Assembly (NCBI RefSeq): GCF_000022905.1
Contig: NC_012590.1
Span: 1,116,001-1,180,000 of the forward strand
Length of the DNA stretch: 64,000 nucleotides
Reading direction: 5' to 3'
DNA from: Corynebacterium aurimucosum ATCC 700975
Lineage (GTDB): Bacteria > Actinomycetota > Actinomycetes > Mycobacteriales > Mycobacteriaceae
Made by a program: the position numbers and the translations under genes. The first letter of the stretch is position 1; each line of letters starts with the position of its first letter. Under the pieces are notes generated by a model, which saw nothing but the letters and a program-made list of their open reading frames with translations, made no database searches and had not been told where the DNA came from. Positions 1-8,915 of the stretch are shown here, piece after piece.

Positions 1-1825
1 CAGCCAGGGTGACCTTGATTTCACCGTCACCGAACATCTGCAGGTGCTCGCCCTCAGCGCCCAGGTGGTACTTCACGTCACCGGAGCCGCCCATCTGGCC
101 GCCCTTATAGTTGCCGTCGAACTCGCCGAAGATATCTGCCAGCGGCTTGCCCACGATGTTGAAGAGGACGTTGAGGCGGCCGCGGTGCGGCATGCCGATG
201 ACAACCTCGTCGAGGTCCTGGCCAGCGGCGGTGTCCACGATGGAATCCAGCAGAGCGATGAGGGACTCGGCGCCCTCCAGGGAGAAGCGCTTCTGGCCCA
301 CGTACTTGGTCTGCAGGAAGTTCTCAAAGGCCTCAGCAGCGTTGACCTTCTGCAGGATGTACTTCTGCTCGGAGTTGGTCGGCTTCGGCATGCCGGCCTC
401 AATCTGCTCCTGCAGCCAGCCGCGCTCATCGCGGTCGAGGATGTGGGCGTACTCGGAGCCAACCTTGAGGGTGTAGGCGGAGCGCAGGCGGGTTACCACC
501 TCGCGCAGCGTCATGGTCTCCTTGCCGCCGAAACCACCGACGTTGAAGGTGCGGTCCAGATCCCAGATGGTCAGGCCGTGGGTAGCGAGGTCGAGGTCGC
601 GGTGATCCGGCCAGGGCAGGCCCGGCTGCTTCCAACCCAGCGGGTTGATGTCCGCCAGCAGGTGGCCACGGGAGCGGTAGGCCTCGATGTACTGCATGAC
701 GCGCGTGTTCTTGTCGACGCCCGTGTTGGGGACGTCGGCAGCCCAGCGGAAGGGCTGGTAGGGAACACCCATGGACTCGAAGAGCTCGTCCCAGAAGGCA
801 TCATCCAGAATGAGCTGGCCCACGGTGCGCAGGAATTCACCGGATTCCGCGCCCTGAATGACGCGGTGATCATAGGTGGAGGTCAGGGTAACCAGGCGGC
901 CGACGCCGAGGTCTGCCAGGCGGTCAGCGGAGGTGCCGGCGAACTCGGCCGGGTAGTCCATGGATCCCACACCGATGATGGAGCCGGAGCCCTTGGTCAG
1001 GCGGGCGATGGAGTGACGGGTGCCGATGCCACCCGGGTTGGTCAGGTTGATGGTGACGCCGGAGAAGTCATCCATCGTCAGCTTGTTCTTGCGGGAGCGG
1101 TCAACGATGTCCTGGTAGGCATCGATGAACTCGGAGAAGGTCTTGTTCTCCGCTTCCTTGATGGCAGCGACGACGAGGGCGCGGGAGCCATCCTTCTGCG
1201 GAAGGTCGATGGCCAGGCCCAGGTTGACGTGCTCCGGCTGGACAACGGTGGGCTTGCCGTCCTGAAGCTCGTAGCGCACGTTCATATCCGGGTGGATCTG
1301 AACGGCCTTGACCAGCGCGTAGCCCAGAATGTGGGTGAAGGAAATCTTGCCGCCGCGGGTGCGCTTGAGGTGATCGTTGATCATCGCGCGGTTTTCCCAC
1401 ATGAGCTTGACCGGGATGTCACGCACGGTGGTAGCGGTGGGGATCTCCAGGGACTCGTCCATGTTCTTGGCGATTGCCTTGAACATTCCCTTGAGTACGC
1501 GGGAGCCCGGCTCCGGTGCTTCCTTGATGCGGTCCAGCGGGGACTCGGACTTTTTCTCCGTCTTCTTCGCAGCCTTCGCGGGTGCGGAGGAAGCCTTCTC
1601 CTCAGCCTGGTTCTTCTTCGGTGCAGCCTGTGCCGCGCTCTTCTTCTGGGTGGGGGTGCTGGATTGAGCGTTCGCAGCCTTGGACTGTGCGGCCGGCTTC
1701 GGTGCTCCGTTGGCCTCAAAGTACTCGCGCCACTCCTTGTCTACGGAGTTCGGGTCCTTGGAGTACTGCTGAAACTGTTCGTCAATCAGCCACGCATTCG
1801 GGCCATAGATGCTCGAGTTGCTCAC
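1..1825 (-). CDS. odhA: 2-oxoglutarate dehydrogenase E1/E2-fused subunit OdhA (5' part only)
   Basis: TCA-cycle enzyme that decarboxylates 2-oxoglutarate with thiamine diphosphate; in Corynebacteriales the E1o protein carries a fused N-terminal E2-type acyltransferase domain. About 608 residues are inside the window; the C-terminal half lies beyond the left edge. The first residues read SNSSIYGPNAWLIDEQFQ, then a low-complexity Ala/Lys/Pro linker (about 45-95), then the acyltransferase domain ending near the HRVIQGAESGEFL stretch, then the start of the E1 thiamine-diphosphate region with HRGRLNVLFNI. The start is a GTG at 1825, preceded by AAAGAGG about 14 nt upstream, and gives the family's expected N-terminus. 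A long open frame on the opposite strand over this gene is a codon-bias shadow. Confidence 0.96.
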   Translation of the reverse strand, partial: MSNSSIYGPNAWLIDEQFQQYSKDPNSVDKEWREYFEANGAPKPAAQSKAANAQSSTPTQKKSAAQAAPKKNQAEEKASSAPAKAAKKTEKKSESPLDRIKEAPEPGSRVLKGMFKAIAKNMDESLEIPTATTVRDIPVKLMWENRAMINDHLKRTRGGKISFTHILGYALVKAVQIHPDMNVRYELQDGKPTVVQPEHVNLGLAIDLPQKDGSRALVVAAIKEAENKTFSEFIDAYQDIVDRSRKNKLTMDDFSGVTINLTNPGGIGTRHSIARLTKGSGSIIGVGSMDYPAEFAGTSADRLADLGVGRLVTLTSTYDHRVIQGAESGEFLRTVGQLILDDAFWDELFESMGVPYQPFRWAADVPNTGVDKNTRVMQYIEAYRSRGHLLADINPLGWKQPGLPWPDHRDLDLATHGLTIWDLDRTFNVGGFGGKETMTLREVVTRLRSAYTLKVGSEYAHILDRDERGWLQEQIEAGMPKPTNSEQKYILQKVNAAEAFENFLQTKYVGQKRFSLEGAESLIALLDSIVDTAAGQDLDEVVIGMPHRGRLNVLFNIVGKPLADIFGEFDGNYKGGQMGGSGDVKYHLGAEGEHLQMFGDGEIKVTLA

Positions 1826-1978
1826 GGCAGATGCTCGCCTCTTTCTGTGCTTCTAAGTTTGTCTTTATTCGACTCTAGTAGGCCAATCCACGGGTGCGAA
1901 AGGCACCCCGAAAAGTGTCTCCCCTTATGATACGGCCCTTGTAAGTTTGCTCACTAACCTGAGCGGGTTTCGCCCCTT

Positions 1979-2746
1979 TTATTCCCCCTGCAGGGGGGAG
2001 AGTTGGGTACCCGCATGGTTGATTACTTGGCGGCCCAATTTACGGTTGGCGGTTGTTCCCAGCACCGCGCCTACACCCATCGGCAGCAGTTTGGATACCC
2101 ATGCCCACTTGAGCTTCTTGGTGGCCTGCTTCATAAACAGCTTGGTCAGGCGGCCGTTGAGGCCGCTGAGGGTCGGACCGGAAAAACGCGAGAGGGTAGC
2201 AGCGGAGGTGACGCCAGACAGCGAGGTTGCATCCCCCACAAAGGTATCGACCAGCGCGCTGCCCTGGGAGCCGGTGAGTACCACCAAGACCAGCGCGCGG
2301 CGGCGCTCCTTATCCCGGATGTTGTCACCGCGCAGGTGCGCGGAGGCGAGGATGTACCAGGCGGCGGCTTCGAGGAAGACCAGGGATTCCGCGCCGATAG
2401 TGGCCGCACCGGTGACCAGACCGATGCCAGGGATAGCCGCGGAGGCGCCTGCGGCAGCACCGGTTCCGGTGATGATGTTCATGAAGTGCTTGTCAATGAG
2501 CTCTTGTAACTCCGCCGGGCTGGCGTCGGGGTTACGCTTCTTTACGCCCTCGACATAGTTGATGATGACGGAGGACTGGACGGAGACGATCTTGTCGATG
2601 GCCCCCAGGAATCCCTTAGTAATTCGGTTGGCCTCGTCTACCTCTAAGGAGCCCACGCTCTCTGCGGTGCCGGCTTGATCGACCGATCCTTCCCGGCGAC
2701 TAACTGCTTTGCCTTTGTCGTCCTTGCCAAAGACCTTGTCCAACAT
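1979..2746 (-). CDS. conserved hypothetical protein with Gly/Ala-rich hydrophobic centre
   Basis: Unknown function, 255 aa. A charged N-terminus (about 1-60) is followed by a helix-rich region, then a Gly/Ala-rich hydrophobic stretch (about 92-135, including GTGAAAGASAAIPGIG) that could insert in or associate with membranes, and a basic C-terminus. The architecture resembles EcsC-like proteins, but I see no diagnostic motif and the comparison is tentative. It lies downstream of odhA on the same strand but starts 154 nt from the odhA start on the far side, so it is separately transcribed. The last codons form the palindrome CCCCCTGCAGGGGG (1984-1997). Confidence 0.75.
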   Translation of the reverse strand: MLDKVFGKDDKGKAVSRREGSVDQAGTAESVGSLEVDEANRITKGFLGAIDKIVSVQSSVIINYVEGVKKRNPDASPAELQELIDKHFMNIITGTGAAAGASAAIPGIGLVTGAATIGAESLVFLEAAAWYILASAHLRGDNIRDKERRRALVLVVLTGSQGSALVDTFVGDATSLSGVTSAATLSRFSGPTLSGLNGRLTKLFMKQATKKLKWAWVSKLLPMGVGAVLGTTANRKLGRQVINHAGTQLSPLQGE

Positions 2747-2861
2747 TGTCTCACCTAACTTCTTTACTAAAACTGCGTGTGAATTTGAACAGTATGTTTA
2801 CCACCGTATCGAAAACGTTTTATTCAGCGCGCCAGCAGGTTAGCGCATTAGGGTATGAGGC

Positions 2862-4583
2862 ATGAGCGAGTTTGAGCCTTCCCCCTCGCGTGAGGTCAGC
2901 GCAGCTGCAGCGCGCTTGCTTGCCGAATCCCTGCATGCCCGTGCCCGCGCCGCGCAGGAGGCGGCACGCACCGCGCTTGCCGACGATCTCACGGTGCTCA
3001 CCACAGGAGGTTGGGTGCGCGGTTGCATCGAGGAGGACTTGCGTCCGGACCGCCCGATTTCCGCGCCGGTGCGCTCGTGGCGCGGTATCCCTTTTGGCGC
3101 GGATACCTCGGGTGCCAACCGCTTCATGGAACCGCGGCCTGCCACGGCGTGGGAAGGAATCCGGGATTGCCGCGAGTTCGGGCACGTGGCCCCGCAGCCG
3201 GTGTACTCCTGGACCGACCGCATCGAGGGCGCAGAAGATTGCCTGACCCTTGATGTTGTCCGGCCGCACCATACGGGTTCGCCCAATACACCGTCGGGTT
3301 TTAAGGCAGGGGAGAAGCTGCCCGTCGTGGTGTATTTGCATGGCGGCAGTTTCATTGTGGGTTCTTCCCACATGCTGATGCTGCGCGGCTTCGAGTTCGC
3401 AGCCCAAATGAACGTGGTCTATGTTTCGGTGAACTTCCGACTAGGAGCCTTGGGCTACCTCGACCTCCGAAGCCTGGGCGGTGAGGCTTGCGCCAACCCC
3501 GCTGTGGCGGATCAGGTCTTGGCGTTGGAGTGGGTGCGCGAGAATATTGCGGCTTTCGGCGGGGACCCAGATAACGTGACTCTCATGGGGGAATCCGCCG
3601 GCGGCGCGGCGGTCCTCACCCTCATGGCGGTGCCGCACGCAGAAGGCCTTTTCCACCGCGCGATTGCGCAATCGCCACCGATCGGCATGATTCATTCGCG
3701 GGCGCAGTCGGTGTTTTGGGCCCGCGAGCTGGTTCACAAGATGGCCTTGCCGCGCGATACCACCGCGGATGATCTGCGCCGCGAGGATTTTGCGGACTTG
3801 GTGCGCTCCGGCCAGTCCATGATGTGGCGCGCGGGCGAGTTGCTGTACCTGAACTCCTGCTATGCGCCGACTGTCGACGGCGACCTTATCCCGCAGCATC
3901 CCATCGAAGCCTTTGAGAACGGCAACCAGCACCCGGTGCCGCTGCTGGTGGGAACTAACTCCGGTGAGGCCAGCTTTGGAAAGTTCCTCTTCCAACGCCC
4001 GAGCGCCCGCGAGCGCGCGGCCCTGCGGCTGCTGGCCTCTTTCGATCCGGAGAGCGCGCCGGATGTCATTGCGGCGTACGGCGGTGCGGTCTCACGCCGC
4101 GACTTTGGGGACTTGCTGACCGACGCCCTCTTCTGGGCCCCCACCGTCCGCGTGGCTTCGGAACACGCGCGGCGCCATCCGACGTGGATGTACCGTTTCG
4201 ACTTCGCACCGGCGGCGCTGCGCTGGTTGGGCTTGGGGGCGATGCACTCGATGGAGCTCTCCAATATCTTTGGTGATCCGGGAGCATCGCGCGTCTCCTT
4301 CCTGAACAGCATTGCCAAGCCCTCCGAAATGGAGGACGTGACCGGGGCCATGCAGGCGCAATGGGGCGAGTTCATTCGGGGTGGAGCGCCTTTGGACAAC
4401 TGGCCGCACTACCGCGCGCCGCAGCGCTCGACCATGGTTTTCGATGTGGAGCCGCGCGTGGAGGAGGCGCCGATGGAGGGGCGTCGCCAAGCATGGGAGG
4501 CCTATGACATGTTGGAGTGGGGGACTGGGCGCCCGGAGATTCTGAAGGAACTGGGATTCCTGCTCGATGAGGAGAGCTATTGA
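2862..4583 (+). CDS. type-B carboxylesterase (alpha/beta hydrolase)
   Basis: Hydrolyses carboxylic esters; natural substrate unknown. 573 aa, the usual length of the para-nitrobenzyl-esterase/type-B family. Visible family marks are RGIPFG near the N-terminus, EDCLTLDVVRP, the oxyanion-hole stretch YLHGGSF, and the nucleophile elbow GESAGG with Ser near residue 245. The catalytic acid falls in the TNSGEASFG region and the His in the GAMHSMELSNIFG region. No signal peptide is visible, so the enzyme is probably cytoplasmic. It is divergent from the preceding unknown gene with 115 bp between the starts. The start ATG at 2862 is the first in frame after the upstream region. Confidence 0.9.
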   Translation: MSEFEPSPSREVSAAAARLLAESLHARARAAQEAARTALADDLTVLTTGGWVRGCIEEDLRPDRPISAPVRSWRGIPFGADTSGANRFMEPRPATAWEGIRDCREFGHVAPQPVYSWTDRIEGAEDCLTLDVVRPHHTGSPNTPSGFKAGEKLPVVVYLHGGSFIVGSSHMLMLRGFEFAAQMNVVYVSVNFRLGALGYLDLRSLGGEACANPAVADQVLALEWVRENIAAFGGDPDNVTLMGESAGGAAVLTLMAVPHAEGLFHRAIAQSPPIGMIHSRAQSVFWARELVHKMALPRDTTADDLRREDFADLVRSGQSMMWRAGELLYLNSCYAPTVDGDLIPQHPIEAFENGNQHPVPLLVGTNSGEASFGKFLFQRPSARERAALRLLASFDPESAPDVIAAYGGAVSRRDFGDLLTDALFWAPTVRVASEHARRHPTWMYRFDFAPAALRWLGLGAMHSMELSNIFGDPGASRVSFLNSIAKPSEMEDVTGAMQAQWGEFIRGGAPLDNWPHYRAPQRSTMVFDVEPRVEEAPMEGRRQAWEAYDMLEWGTGRPEILKELGFLLDEESY

Positions 4584-4659
4584 CGGAGAACGCAGGTAAG
4601 ATGTGTGGGGCCTTGGCAGCAGCCCGGGTGAGACTCCCACATGGACGGATGTTAATCAC

Positions 4660-5535
4660 ATGAGCTTTTTTGAAGATATCGCCTCTGCGCTGGACGGGGA
4701 GGGCATTGAGTCCCGCGTCAACGACGATGTGATGTTCGTGCCCATCACCTCCGATTTGGAAATCCAGTTTGTGGAAATTGACCCCATCCTGCCGGCGGCC
4801 AACGTCTACATTGCCGCAGCTGACGTGGATGAAGACGATGAGGACTTCGAGGCCGTTTTAGTTTCTGTGGCGTTCTCCGTGGAGGATGCAGTCGAGGCCG
4901 TGTCGCGTCACATCGCCACCGACCAGGTGGTGACGGTGCTGCGTGATCTGCTGGAGGGCACCGATGAACGCATCGCTGAGCTGGAGTTTCTCCAGGATGA
5001 GTTCAATCCGAACCTCGTCGTGGCGGAGGTGGCCAATGACTCGGAGCTGCGCGTGCTGGTGGAAACTATTGACGGTGTCCCGAGCGCGATCGTGCGTTTC
5101 CTCTCCTTCGACTTCGATGAGGAAGAGCTCGATGAGCTAGAGGATGAGGCAATCAGCAAGCTCTGGGAATTTGATAGCCCGGAGGACATGAGTGAGGAAG
5201 AGCGCGTTGCCATCTTCGGTGATGCGGAAGACGAGGACGGCGGGCTAGCCCCCATCATCGAGGTTCCCGCCGAGGCCCTTGAACTGGGTACCTACACTGA
5301 CTTCGACCGCCTCTTTGACGTGCTGAGCCTGGTTTCTGATCAAGCCCTGGACTGGGAAGCCCAGCTGGTGAGCATCGATGACTCTGACTTCGACGAGCCT
5401 GAGGTCTATGACATCTTCGGCGCCGATGATGAGGACGATGATGACGTTCTCTTCGACGACGATGATGACGATGACGATGATTACGACGAGGACGAAGCAG
5501 AGGACGCCGATAGCGACGGTGACTCCGAGGACTAA
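4660..5535 (+). CDS. acidic conserved hypothetical protein with poly-Asp C-terminus
   Basis: Unknown function, 291 aa. The body is rich in Asp and Glu throughout and ends in a tail from about residue 255 that is nearly all Asp/Glu, encoded by runs of GAT/GAC. The first half alternates hydrophobic and charged positions (MFVPITSDLEIQFVEID, ANVYIAAADVDED) as in a two-copy alpha/beta fold of the YbjN type, but I cannot assign a family with confidence. ATG at 4660 (MSFFEDIASALDGEG) is preferred over the in-frame start 57 nt upstream because GGACGG precedes it and the upstream residues look non-coding. It follows the esterase by 76 nt and precedes a membrane gene by 62 nt. Confidence 0.75.
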   Translation: MSFFEDIASALDGEGIESRVNDDVMFVPITSDLEIQFVEIDPILPAANVYIAAADVDEDDEDFEAVLVSVAFSVEDAVEAVSRHIATDQVVTVLRDLLEGTDERIAELEFLQDEFNPNLVVAEVANDSELRVLVETIDGVPSAIVRFLSFDFDEEELDELEDEAISKLWEFDSPEDMSEEERVAIFGDAEDEDGGLAPIIEVPAEALELGTYTDFDRLFDVLSLVSDQALDWEAQLVSIDDSDFDEPEVYDIFGADDEDDDDVLFDDDDDDDDDYDEDEAEDADSDGDSED

Positions 5536-5597
5536 AAGCTCCCAGGGTAGGGTAGGTGCGTACTTTTCCCTACGTTAATGAGGAGCGACGAAAACAC

Positions 5598-6449
5598 ATG
5601 CCGGATAAGAAGGCATCACGGAGTCAACGTCTGTGTGTTGGCTCCGCACTAGTGTGTGCGGCTCTGGCTTGGGTCCTGTCGCTGAATTCGAGCTACGGTA
5701 GCGGGGACTATGTTTTTGGCTCCGTCCTCTCCACCAGCGTGTGGGGCCTGACCCTGCTCGGCGCCCTTCTCTTCCTTGCCGCACAGTGGCGTTCTTTAGG
5801 ACATCACGCAGTGCTCAACCCGTTGCTGGCGGTGGCAGTTAACCTTGTGTTGTCCTCGTTGATCTTCAACGTGAACATTCCCTTGTACCTAGACATGATG
5901 GGCACGGCATTCGTGGCAATTGTCTACGGACCCGTCTTGGGAGTGGGAACGGCGCTCTTGACAGCGTGCTTGGCCAGCATCAACAACCCGTTGCTTTTGG
6001 TATACCTACCGGTGGCTGTGGTGGTGGCCTACCTATTTGGCTGGCTGGCACGCCGTGGTGCCTTTAAACGGATGTTGGTCATGATGCTCACCGGCGCTGG
6101 TGTGGGTGTAGTCGCCGGGCTGCTGACCGCATTGTGCTCCTTGCTCCTGCCCGGTGAGTACGGGCAAAGCGGACCCGTCAAGCTCATGGCGCTGTGGGAG
6201 CTAATTTTGCATGACGGACGCCTGGCAGTTCTTTTGCAGAGTCTGAGCTCCGACGTGATTGATAAGACGTTCACGGCTCTCGTCGTCTGCGTAGCTATTC
6301 GCTTGGCACCGCAGTACATCCTCCGCCTATATGACTATCCGGAGACGCGCCCATCCCGAGACCGCGTCTTAACGGAGGACAGGTTCACGCTTTCCCTCGA
6401 TGAGGAACCACCCCGCAACCTCCTGGGCCGGATACAGCGCTACTTCTAA
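5598..6449 (+). CDS. ECF-type transporter substrate-binding (S) component-like membrane protein
   Basis: 283 aa with about six hydrophobic segments. The stretch LDMMGTAFVAIVYGPVLGVGTALL is typical of S components of energy-coupling-factor vitamin/precursor transporters; no ATPase or T-component genes are adjacent, so any energising module would have to be shared. Substrate unknown. ATG 5598 is preceded by AGGAG at 5581, which decides it over an in-frame start 42 nt upstream. An IS1634-like element has inserted directly after the stop codon: the last 99 bp of the gene, including the stop, are repeated beyond the element, so the coding sequence is intact but anything downstream is cut off. Confidence 0.7.
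   Translation: MPDKKASRSQRLCVGSALVCAALAWVLSLNSSYGSGDYVFGSVLSTSVWGLTLLGALLFLAAQWRSLGHHAVLNPLLAVAVNLVLSSLIFNVNIPLYLDMMGTAFVAIVYGPVLGVGTALLTACLASINNPLLLVYLPVAVVVAYLFGWLARRGAFKRMLVMMLTGAGVGVVAGLLTALCSLLLPGEYGQSGPVKLMALWELILHDGRLAVLLQSLSSDVIDKTFTALVVCVAIRLAPQYILRLYDYPETRPSRDRVLTEDRFTLSLDEEPPRNLLGRIQRYF
6351..6449. repeat. 99-bp target-site duplication, left copy (IS copy 1)
   Basis: Perfect direct repeat of 8124-8222. It covers the last 33 codons (counting the stop) of the S-component-like gene and abuts the terminal inverted repeat of the IS at 6450. The length is far above the 2-14 bp usual for IS elements, but long variable duplications are described for the IS1634 family (IS1634 in Mycoplasma mycoides, IS1549 in Mycobacterium smegmatis). 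Confidence 0.95.
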
Positions 6450-8123
6450 CCTGACTTAGGTCATGGGTGGGTGAGTAACGTCACTCTTGACACTGTTACC
6501 TGTTGGTTTTCGTCGGTGGGGAGGAATTTTTCCGCACTAAGTGGGTAGTGCCGGGGGTATTCAGTAGTCTGATTTTTGTGAGTCCTTATATTCGCACTGT
6601 CAAGACCGCTTCTGGGGCGATGGCGGTGCAGGTGGTGTTCTCTGAACGCAAAGGTGCGAAAAGGATGAAGCATATCGGCTCAGCGCATTCAGAGTCTGAG
6701 CTTGCGCTTTTAAGAGCTGAAGCTCAACGCATCGTTGATGGTGACCAACTCGCATTGGACTTCGGCGAGGTAGAACACATCCCACCGGCAACAGGCAGCG
6801 TTTGCCACCCGCTGCCGGTAGTCGGTCAGCGGGCCGGATACTTGCTGGACTGTATTGATGCGTGTTTCAACGAGCTAGGTCTTGCTGTAGCAAGCGGTGA
6901 TGATCAGGTGTTTCGGGATCTGGTGCGTGCCCGGATCATCCATCCCGGCTCAAAGCTGGATTCCATCGAGACTCTTGCCGAGGTTGGCATCACCAGCGCA
7001 AGCTACCGCACCATCCAGAGGCGTCTTCCCACCTTCGCAACCGAATCGTTCGGGGAGATACTAACCCAAGCGTTGGCCCATCATGCAGGTATCGGGCCAG
7101 GTACTTTTATCTTGTACGACGTGACCACCTTGTACTTTGAAACCGATACCGCTGATGAGCTTCGCAAACCCGGGTTTTCCAAAGAGCGCCGCCTAGAGCC
7201 GCAAATCCTTGTCGGGCTGCTTACTGATGCCACTGGGTTTCCACTGCATGCGGGGGCGTTTGCTGGCAACTCGGCAGAAACCCACACGATGCTGCCGATG
7301 ATCACACGGTTCCAAGAGGCCTACCAACTCGATGAAGTTACCGTCGTTGCTGATGCAGGCATGTTCTCCGCGGCGAACAAACAAGCCCTCATCGATGCAG
7401 GTCTGCACTACATCTTGTCGGTGAAAACCCCCACCGTGCCTGAGGTGATCGAAACCTGGCGGTGGGAACACCCCGGTGAAGACTACACCCACGGCCAGAT
7501 CTGGACACAAGCCTCGGCAAGTGATGGGCGCAAACACACAACCCCGAATACGGTGACGCATTACCAGTACTCCCACGATCGGGCCAGACGCAGCCTGCGC
7601 GGAATCAAAGAGCAAGTAGCGAAAGCCAAACGCGCTGTTGACGGCGATATCGCTATCAAGCGCAACCGCTATATCGATCTTTCCGCCCCGAACAAGAAGG
7701 TCAACTATGCTCTTGCTGCCAAACACCGAGCCCTTGCCGGAATTAAAGGTTATGAAACCGACCTGACCGCGCTTGCCGCCCAGGAGGTTATCGGGCATTA
7801 CCGCAGGCTATTTAACATTGAGAAATCATTTCGGATGTCGAAATCAGACCTGAAAGCACGCCCAATCTACGCCAGGAAACAAGACTCCATCACCGCACAT
7901 CTCAACATTGTCATCGCAGCACTAGCCGTGGCCCACCTAATGGAGACCCGCAGTGGTCAATCCATCAAACGCCTGGTGAGAACACTCAAAAAATACCGCA
8001 GCTTTGAACTCGTCGTTGGCGGCGAAACCATCCACGCCGCCGTACCGCTTCCACCCGATATCACCGCCACCATCCAAGCAATCACCGGCCGCGAACTTCC
8101 GCACTAAATTGGCCTAAGTCAGG
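6450..8123 (+). mobile_element. IS1634-like insertion sequence, copy 1 (intact)
   Basis: 1674 bp. The ends are CCTGACTTAGGTCA at 6450 and TGGCCTAAGTCAGG ending at 8123, an inverted repeat matching at 13 of 14 positions. One transposase gene fills the element. It differs from copy 2 (46536-48208) by scattered substitutions and by one base that is missing in copy 2. Flanked by a perfect 99-bp direct repeat. Confidence 0.95.
6578..8107 (+). CDS. IS1634-like (IS4-superfamily) DDE transposase
   Basis: 509 aa, full length. It cuts and joins the IS ends. Candidate catalytic residues are D181 (LYDVTTLYFE), D259 (VVADAGMFS) and E415 in YRRLFNIEKSFRMSK, where Y, E and K have IS4-type spacing. The GTG start at 6578 (SPYIRTVKTASGAMAVQV) gives the N-terminus normal for this family; the in-frame ATG at 6503 would add 25 residues read from the IS end. 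A second copy at 46664-48192 carries a frameshift, so this gene is the likely source of active transposase in the window. Confidence 0.93.
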   Translation: MSPYIRTVKTASGAMAVQVVFSERKGAKRMKHIGSAHSESELALLRAEAQRIVDGDQLALDFGEVEHIPPATGSVCHPLPVVGQRAGYLLDCIDACFNELGLAVASGDDQVFRDLVRARIIHPGSKLDSIETLAEVGITSASYRTIQRRLPTFATESFGEILTQALAHHAGIGPGTFILYDVTTLYFETDTADELRKPGFSKERRLEPQILVGLLTDATGFPLHAGAFAGNSAETHTMLPMITRFQEAYQLDEVTVVADAGMFSAANKQALIDAGLHYILSVKTPTVPEVIETWRWEHPGEDYTHGQIWTQASASDGRKHTTPNTVTHYQYSHDRARRSLRGIKEQVAKAKRAVDGDIAIKRNRYIDLSAPNKKVNYALAAKHRALAGIKGYETDLTALAAQEVIGHYRRLFNIEKSFRMSKSDLKARPIYARKQDSITAHLNIVIAALAVAHLMETRSGQSIKRLVRTLKKYRSFELVVGGETIHAAVPLPPDITATIQAITGRELPH

Positions 8124-8222
8124 CCATCCCGAGACCGCGTCTTAACGGAGGACAGGTTCACGCTTTCCCTCGATGAGGAACCACCCCGCAACCTCCTGGG
8201 CCGGATACAGCGCTACTTCTAA
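8124..8222. repeat. 99-bp target-site duplication, right copy (IS copy 1)
   Basis: Identical to 6351-6449. It is a promoterless 3' fragment of the S-component-like gene left on the far side of the IS. The host sequence that was originally downstream of that gene resumes at 8223. Confidence 0.95.
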
Positions 8223-8299
8223 AAGCTCTCAGAGCTCTCGTAGCTGCGTGGCTCCACCCACTCGGGCCACACCCGCATTGGACAGGAGCCAAGAGAGTA

Positions 8300-8821
8300 T
8301 TAGGCGGCTTGGCTGAAGCCTTCGAAGAGGGAAAGCGGTGAATGCACCGGGGTGTAGGTGCTATCTACCAGCCACACAAACGTCGCCGCACTGCTGCTGG
8401 AAATCTCATGAACTGCGGAGACAAGCTCTTCTGGGACCAGTGCCCGCACCCAGGCTTCCGCTAGCGAGGGAGTAACGGGACGTCCAGTCGGATCGGTGAT
8501 GCGTACGGTGATGAGATAAGAAGGCACGCGCTTTTCGCCATAACCCAGCACGCGGGCCTTGGCCCGCTCGCCCACGCGGTGGCGCGAAACAGTAAAAGTC
8601 AGCGGTAGCGATTCGCGGCCCTCTATGGCCACTGGTGGCAGAACCTTCGATGGTGGCCGCCACTGCGGAGTGGGCCGCGCGAGCGAGCGAGGATGGCGAA
8701 TGATGCTCTCCATGGAGCGAAGAGTTTCATGGTGGTGGTAGAGGATCTCCGTGGTCAGCTCACCGGGGCTGAGCGTGGACGGGGACGGAACGGACTGGTG
8801 AATACTGCTGTAATTCTTCAT
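8300..8821 (-). CDS. conserved hypothetical protein
   Basis: 173 aa, function not recognised. The N-terminal third is Ser/Thr/His-rich (MKNYSSIHQSVPSPS) and the rest looks like a small mixed alpha/beta domain with a central basic stretch (SRHRVGERAKARVLGYGEKRVPSYLITVRITD). No signal peptide or membrane segment. ATG at 8821 is preferred over the one 30 nt upstream because it begins the region that looks conserved. It is divergent from the MFS gene with 94 bp between the starts. Confidence 0.65.
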   Translation of the reverse strand: MKNYSSIHQSVPSPSTLSPGELTTEILYHHHETLRSMESIIRHPRSLARPTPQWRPPSKVLPPVAIEGRESLPLTFTVSRHRVGERAKARVLGYGEKRVPSYLITVRITDPTGRPVTPSLAEAWVRALVPEELVSAVHEISSSSAATFVWLVDSTYTPVHSPLSLFEGFSQAA

Positions 8822-8915
8822 GGCGCACACACTAGATGCCTGTGCGGACATTCCACATCAAAGTGTAGAACTATTGTTCGACGATTTGACGTCGTGGGCT
8901 AGAGTGAGTGGCGAT

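Noticed and set aside
44..1930. Long + strand open frame of 628 codons at the left edge
   Set aside because: It is antisense to odhA; the minus strand has the full E1/E2 domain sequence, and the + frame is low-complexity Leu/Val/Gly typical of a GC-bias shadow.
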